The notes below the pieces were generated by a model that saw only the letters and a program-made list of their open reading frames with translations, did no database searches and was not told the DNA's origin. Of a DNA stretch of 64,000 bases, positions 60,534 through 64,000 are shown in pieces; positions within the stretch are counted from its first letter, which is position 1, and each line of letters starts with the position of its first letter. The stretch is from Oscheius sp. JU75 (lineage: Eukaryota; Nematoda; Chromadorea; Rhabditida; Rhabditidae), in contig JASJZC010000002.1 of assembly GCA_037178855.1 (NCBI GenBank), positions 8,072,501 through 8,136,500 on the forward strand, read 5' to 3'. The position numbers and the translations under genes are program-made.

Positions 60534-62419
60534 CTAATATATATCACGGGTTCGCTGGAGCCAAATGCTGGAGACTGCTGGTGGGATGGTCGGCTTGGCA
60601 ATATAGCTCAGAACCTCGGAATTGACTTGGGTATTGGACAGCTGGTCATTGAGAGACTGGTAGCCTTGGTCGGTCATGGTTCCGAAGACATTCAGGTAGT
60701 TGATCTGCTGGCATTCCCTGAAATATGGGAGATTCCAAAGACAGACAAAACTTACAGGTACATGTGTGGAGAGATACTGTAGCATCTGTTCAGTGACAGA
60801 CATGTCAGATTCAGTTCCACCAAGTAGAGAACAGATCTGTCTGTCAGATTCAGATTGTCCGACAGGTCGACTTCGTCCAGATGACGACATCTCTGTACCA
60901 GTTTTTCAACGTCATCGTCCTCAATTCCGGACTTGTTCAGTGTTCCTGACATGTTGATCTTCTTCAAGGTAGTCGGGAGCTCCTCCACTAAAACCTTGAC
61001 AGAACCTTTGTCCAAACCGCACCAGGCAACGTTTAGTTCAGTCAGACTGAAAATTTTATCCTTGTCACTTTCTCTCTTACCTTCTGCATCCCTGAACAAT
61101 TGCTTCCACAGCCTTAATCGTTATCCCTCTGGTTAGGGAGATATCTAGATACCGTAGACTGGTATTTTGACCGATATACTCTCCAATCTGGTCGCCTTCT
61201 TGGTGGAAGTCTATGCTTTCGAGACAGAGGCCCTGAAGACAGAGAGATAGACAGAGACGGTGGGGGAAGGACAAGGAGATACAGAGAGACACAGAATCAC
61301 AGGGACAGAGAGACTCACCTCTAGCAACCTACATCCTCCTAGTATACTTGTCAAAGCCTCGATCCTCCCAAATGCAGCCCTACCAAGATCCAGGTGGGTA
61401 AGAGTATAGAAATAGCGACTACCGTCCGGATTCAAAGGTATAGACATAGAGACATAGTCAGTCCCCGAGATCTGGAACGTTATTCTAACTCGGAGATGCA
61501 ACAGAACTTGTCTACGCGTTAGAAAAATAGTCGTCGTGTTTTTAACCAAATATATAGCGAAGACAGTTATAGTTTCCAACGAATAGCGGCAGTGAGTCTT
61601 TAAAGATTTTTCGAAAAGGAAAATCTGAGTCCCGCCACGGTTTGCGCGCCGACAAAAAGCCAATTTTTCTAATTCCTAAATTAAAAATTGAACTTTCGTG
61701 TTTTTTCAGTTTCCTTTTCGTAATTCCGAAAAGAAGGATGTAGGAACTCCGAAAAAAAACCTATCCATTTTTAGGAGAATAAACGATATTAAGACTCACC
61801 TTAGCATCAGAAAGCCTGCAAACTTTGACCTTCCTCTCCAAGATTGTCGCTAAGTAAGTGTCCTGGATGTGCCGATTGTAGAAATCTACCCAACTCCAGT
61901 TGTCACTAATCGATCCAGCCTTGTAGAAGAATTGATTTGTCTGCATGGCACTACAGATATCCTTCTTGTTCAGATATTTCATGACATTACGGAGGACTTC
62001 GACCGGGATTGGATAGACTTTGAAGAAGTCGATCGGAGGCTGATTGGAGACTCGACGTCGGAACTTGAAGATTCCTGGGGTCTGCTCGTTGGAAATCACG
62101 TCGGGACGGAGCCTCATACTGGAAAAGTGTGGGAGTGACAGACAGAGAGACAGCGAGACAGAGAGGAAGAGACAGACCGACCTGTTCGGAGGAGTGGTAT
62201 CATTTGGAGGCACCTCTTCTTTTGTCCTCTTTCTGTTCTCGGAACGAAGATTACCAGTGGACATGGTCGTAGGAGTGAAAGTCAAGTCGGCCAATGGAAC
62301 ACGCTCTGAAAATTGAACAGTCTGTTTTGGTCTCTGTCTCAAAACTGACCTTTCACTGGATCCTGTGAGCCAAACATTCCATCCATAGAAACCTCCATTT
62401 GCTCCTCATCAGCCATCAT
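60534..62419 (-). CDS. skpt-1: SKP2-like F-box/LRR protein
   Basis: Substrate receptor of an SCF ubiquitin ligase controlling cell-cycle exit (CDK-inhibitor turnover in animals). Seven exons: 62419-62350, 62305-62182, 62118-61800, 61471-61319, 61232-61081, 61046-60756, 60717-60534, 1293 bp, 430 residues (human SKP2 424). An F-box lies at about residues 100-145 (YPIPVEVLRNVMKYLNKKDI, NWSWVDFYNRH). Leucine-rich repeats follow (THLDLGRAAFG, RYLDISLTRGI, TELNVAWCGLDKGSV, LDEVDLSDNLNLTD, LTCLSLNRCYSISPHMYL). The tail has INYLNVFGTMTD and IAKPTIPPAVSSIW, matching human LQVFGIVPD and IARPTIG...IWG. All junction phases agree. It is divergent from the PGM1 gene. Confidence 0.93.
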
Positions 62420-63477
62420 TTTTTTTTGTAATCGAAACAAGAGAAAAGCCACGCGTAATTAGGCTAATTGAGCTTCCGCCCGTCTAAAAATTTCACATTG
62501 GCGCCTTGACGGGTGGCCCGTAATTCGGAGTGCCACGTTGGAAATAAATGTCCAGCACGGGAGAGAGCATGGATTTGCCTGCTCAAACTCCACGTTTAGT
62601 CTTTTGCACGTATAGAGAAGAAAGTTCCAAAAGATCATAGATCATCCGTCAAATCAATGCCTATTTTTCTCTGATAAACTCCGACCCGATAGCGGCAGCG
62701 GTAAACATACACATCTCTAGAAGATAGATACACCGCCTTGTGTCCTTTCTCCCGTCGGACACAGACTCCATGTGTTTTTCCCCTTTTCCTGTAGTCTCTC
62801 TCTCTCTATCTCTCTCCCATTAACTGTTGGGATCAGACGTTACACAGTACTTCCACATTCGGCTAAATACAGACTATTACAGTCCCTCCCCCACTCTGTC
62901 TCTCTCCCTCTACCATAAACAGTCCAAACATTTTTACGCACCCAGTCCCGTATCATAGAACTTCTTCGGCACTATTTACATGCTATGGCTGCGGTCAAGT
63001 GGCCGGCGCTGATAAGTGTAAACGGCGCTCGGCATGTTCTTCTCCGATTCCGAGATTTGAGCATTATGCCGGTCAGGACTGGCACATTATGACGAGCTTT
63101 TTGATTTTTTTGTTTGGTAGCCACCTTGTTTACAATTGATTTTACGACGCTGTTTGAATGATTACTTCAAGCCGGTCACTGAGAGAGACACAGAGACACA
63201 GAGGCACAGATACACAGATACACAGAGAGGCGGAGAGAGACAAGACGATAGGGAGACAGTCCAACACCAGCCTACATTCCTTTCCTAGCCCTAAACTCGA
63301 TGTTTGTCCTTCCGCCTGCCTGCCCTTCCCGCCCACAATAGTTTTAAAAAGAGAGCGAGAGAATTCTTGGAGACAGCTGTTCAGTCCGAGACATGACGTG
63401 AGATCCCACGATCGTCTTTCTCGAAACCTTTTTATAATTGGGCTACTTCACCCGTACCATCTCATTTTCTTTCAGGA
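62420..63477. promoter_or_regulatory. Divergent intergenic region between SKP2 and PGM1
   Basis: About 1.06 kb, presumably carrying both promoters. It contains CT-rich stretches (62790-62815, 62890-62915), a GACACAGAG tract (63180-63250) and a TTTCTTTCAG acceptor two bases before the PGM1 ATG, a probable trans-splice site. No gene recognised. Confidence 0.5.
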
Positions 63478-64000
63478 ATGGTTGCGATTAATGTCGTGGA
63501 AACAAAACCCTACCAGGGACAGAAGCCTGGAACTAGTGGTCTTCGCAAGAGGGTAAGCTACTGACACTGTCACTGTCAGTTCAGAGACGGTAACCGCGCC
63601 CTACCGCTACTTGTCCTTTACATGACCGCTCATCTTCTAGGTCCCTGAATTTCAACAGCTCCACTACACTGAAAACTTCATCCAGGCTATCCTGGATGGA
63701 GGTCTCGGAGACAACAAGAAGGGATCGGCCTTGGTGGTCGGTGGAGATGGACGCTTCCTGTCTATGGAAGCTACTAATGTCATCATCAAGATTTCTGCTG
63801 CTAATGGAGTGAGTATTTTTTTTTTTGAGTTTTTGCTTTCAAGAAAACTTTGTAACAAGTTGAAATTCCAGGTTTCCCGCCTAATTGTTGGACAGAATGG
63901 CTTCTTCTCTACTCCAGCCGTTTCAAACCTGATTCGTAAGGGCTATGATGGGAAGAAGGTCGATGGAGGTGGGTCACAAAGACAGAGACAGATACAGTAC
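63478..64000 (+). CDS. Phosphoglucomutase-1, 5' part
   Basis: Interconverts glucose 1- and 6-phosphate in the cytosol. Three exons are inside the window: 63478-63552, 63641-63808, 63872-63968 (donor GTGGGT), and the gene continues off the right edge. The 113 residues visible contain the N-terminal signature QGQKPGTSGLRKRVPEFQQ, then NFIQAILDG, LVVGGDGRFLSMEAT and RLIVGQNGFFSTPAVSNLI, matching domain 1 of PGM1. The catalytic phosphoserine loop (TASHNPGG) would lie in the next exon. Intron 1 is rich in CTGTCA repeats. Confidence 0.92.

Overview
This 64 kb window comes from a eukaryotic nuclear genome, most probably a nematode. Reasons: many small exons with 36-100 nt introns and strong TTTCAG acceptors; acceptor-like TTTCAG or TTTTAG sites a few bases before many start codons, as expected for spliced-leader trans-splicing; same-strand gene pairs separated by only 140-290 bp (operon-like); a cluster of srg-like seven-helix chemoreceptors; 5S rRNA genes close to the Caenorhabditis sequence as I remember it; and orthologues of age-1, cblc-1, mdt-4, mdt-8 and skpt-1. 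No genus can be named. Gene models were assembled by hand from splice sites and reading phase. Most close to an exact multiple of three and carry family motifs, but none has transcript support.

Layout, left to right. 1-9.8 kb: a gene start running off the left edge (-), then the candidate operon MED4 -> MMACHC (cblC) (-), and an RSRC1-like splicing protein (+). 9.9-25 kb, all minus strand: a BTB-BACK protein (BTBD17-like), a YhhN/TMEM86 membrane protein, an exostosin-like glycosyltransferase and directly upstream of it a complete class I PI3-kinase catalytic subunit. Two 5S rRNA genes sit inside introns of this block. 25.9-29 kb: the candidate operon TMEM70 -> MED8 (-). 29.7-34.6 kb: a RING/B-box (TRIM-like) protein (-). 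36-37 kb: a small putative secreted protein and a small acidic protein between two direct repeats. 39.3-41.4 kb: mitochondrial-type adenylate kinase AK3 (+). 42.1-54.1 kb: a 21-exon transmembrane cadherin (-). Its largest intron (about 6 kb) holds a dead mariner transposon, an orphan receptor tail, two intact srg-like receptors and one receptor pseudogene, the receptor sequences on the opposite strand. 54.5-58 kb: unassigned exons, a Ly6/three-finger fragment (+) and an unrecognised single-pass membrane protein (-). 59.1-60.5 kb: a secreted DOMON protein (+). 60.5-62.4 kb: SKP2 (-). 63.5 kb to the right edge: the 5' end of phosphoglucomutase-1 (+).

The genes are mostly unrelated housekeeping, signalling and surface-protein genes rather than one pathway. 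The unusual content is in the introns and spacers: GACAGA-type microsatellites; many short introns built almost entirely of TGACAG/CTGTCA repeats; a dispersed ~55 bp hairpin repeat that also sits at the same distance upstream of both 5S genes; MITEs; two foldback elements; and SINE-like sequences with tRNA-type B boxes.
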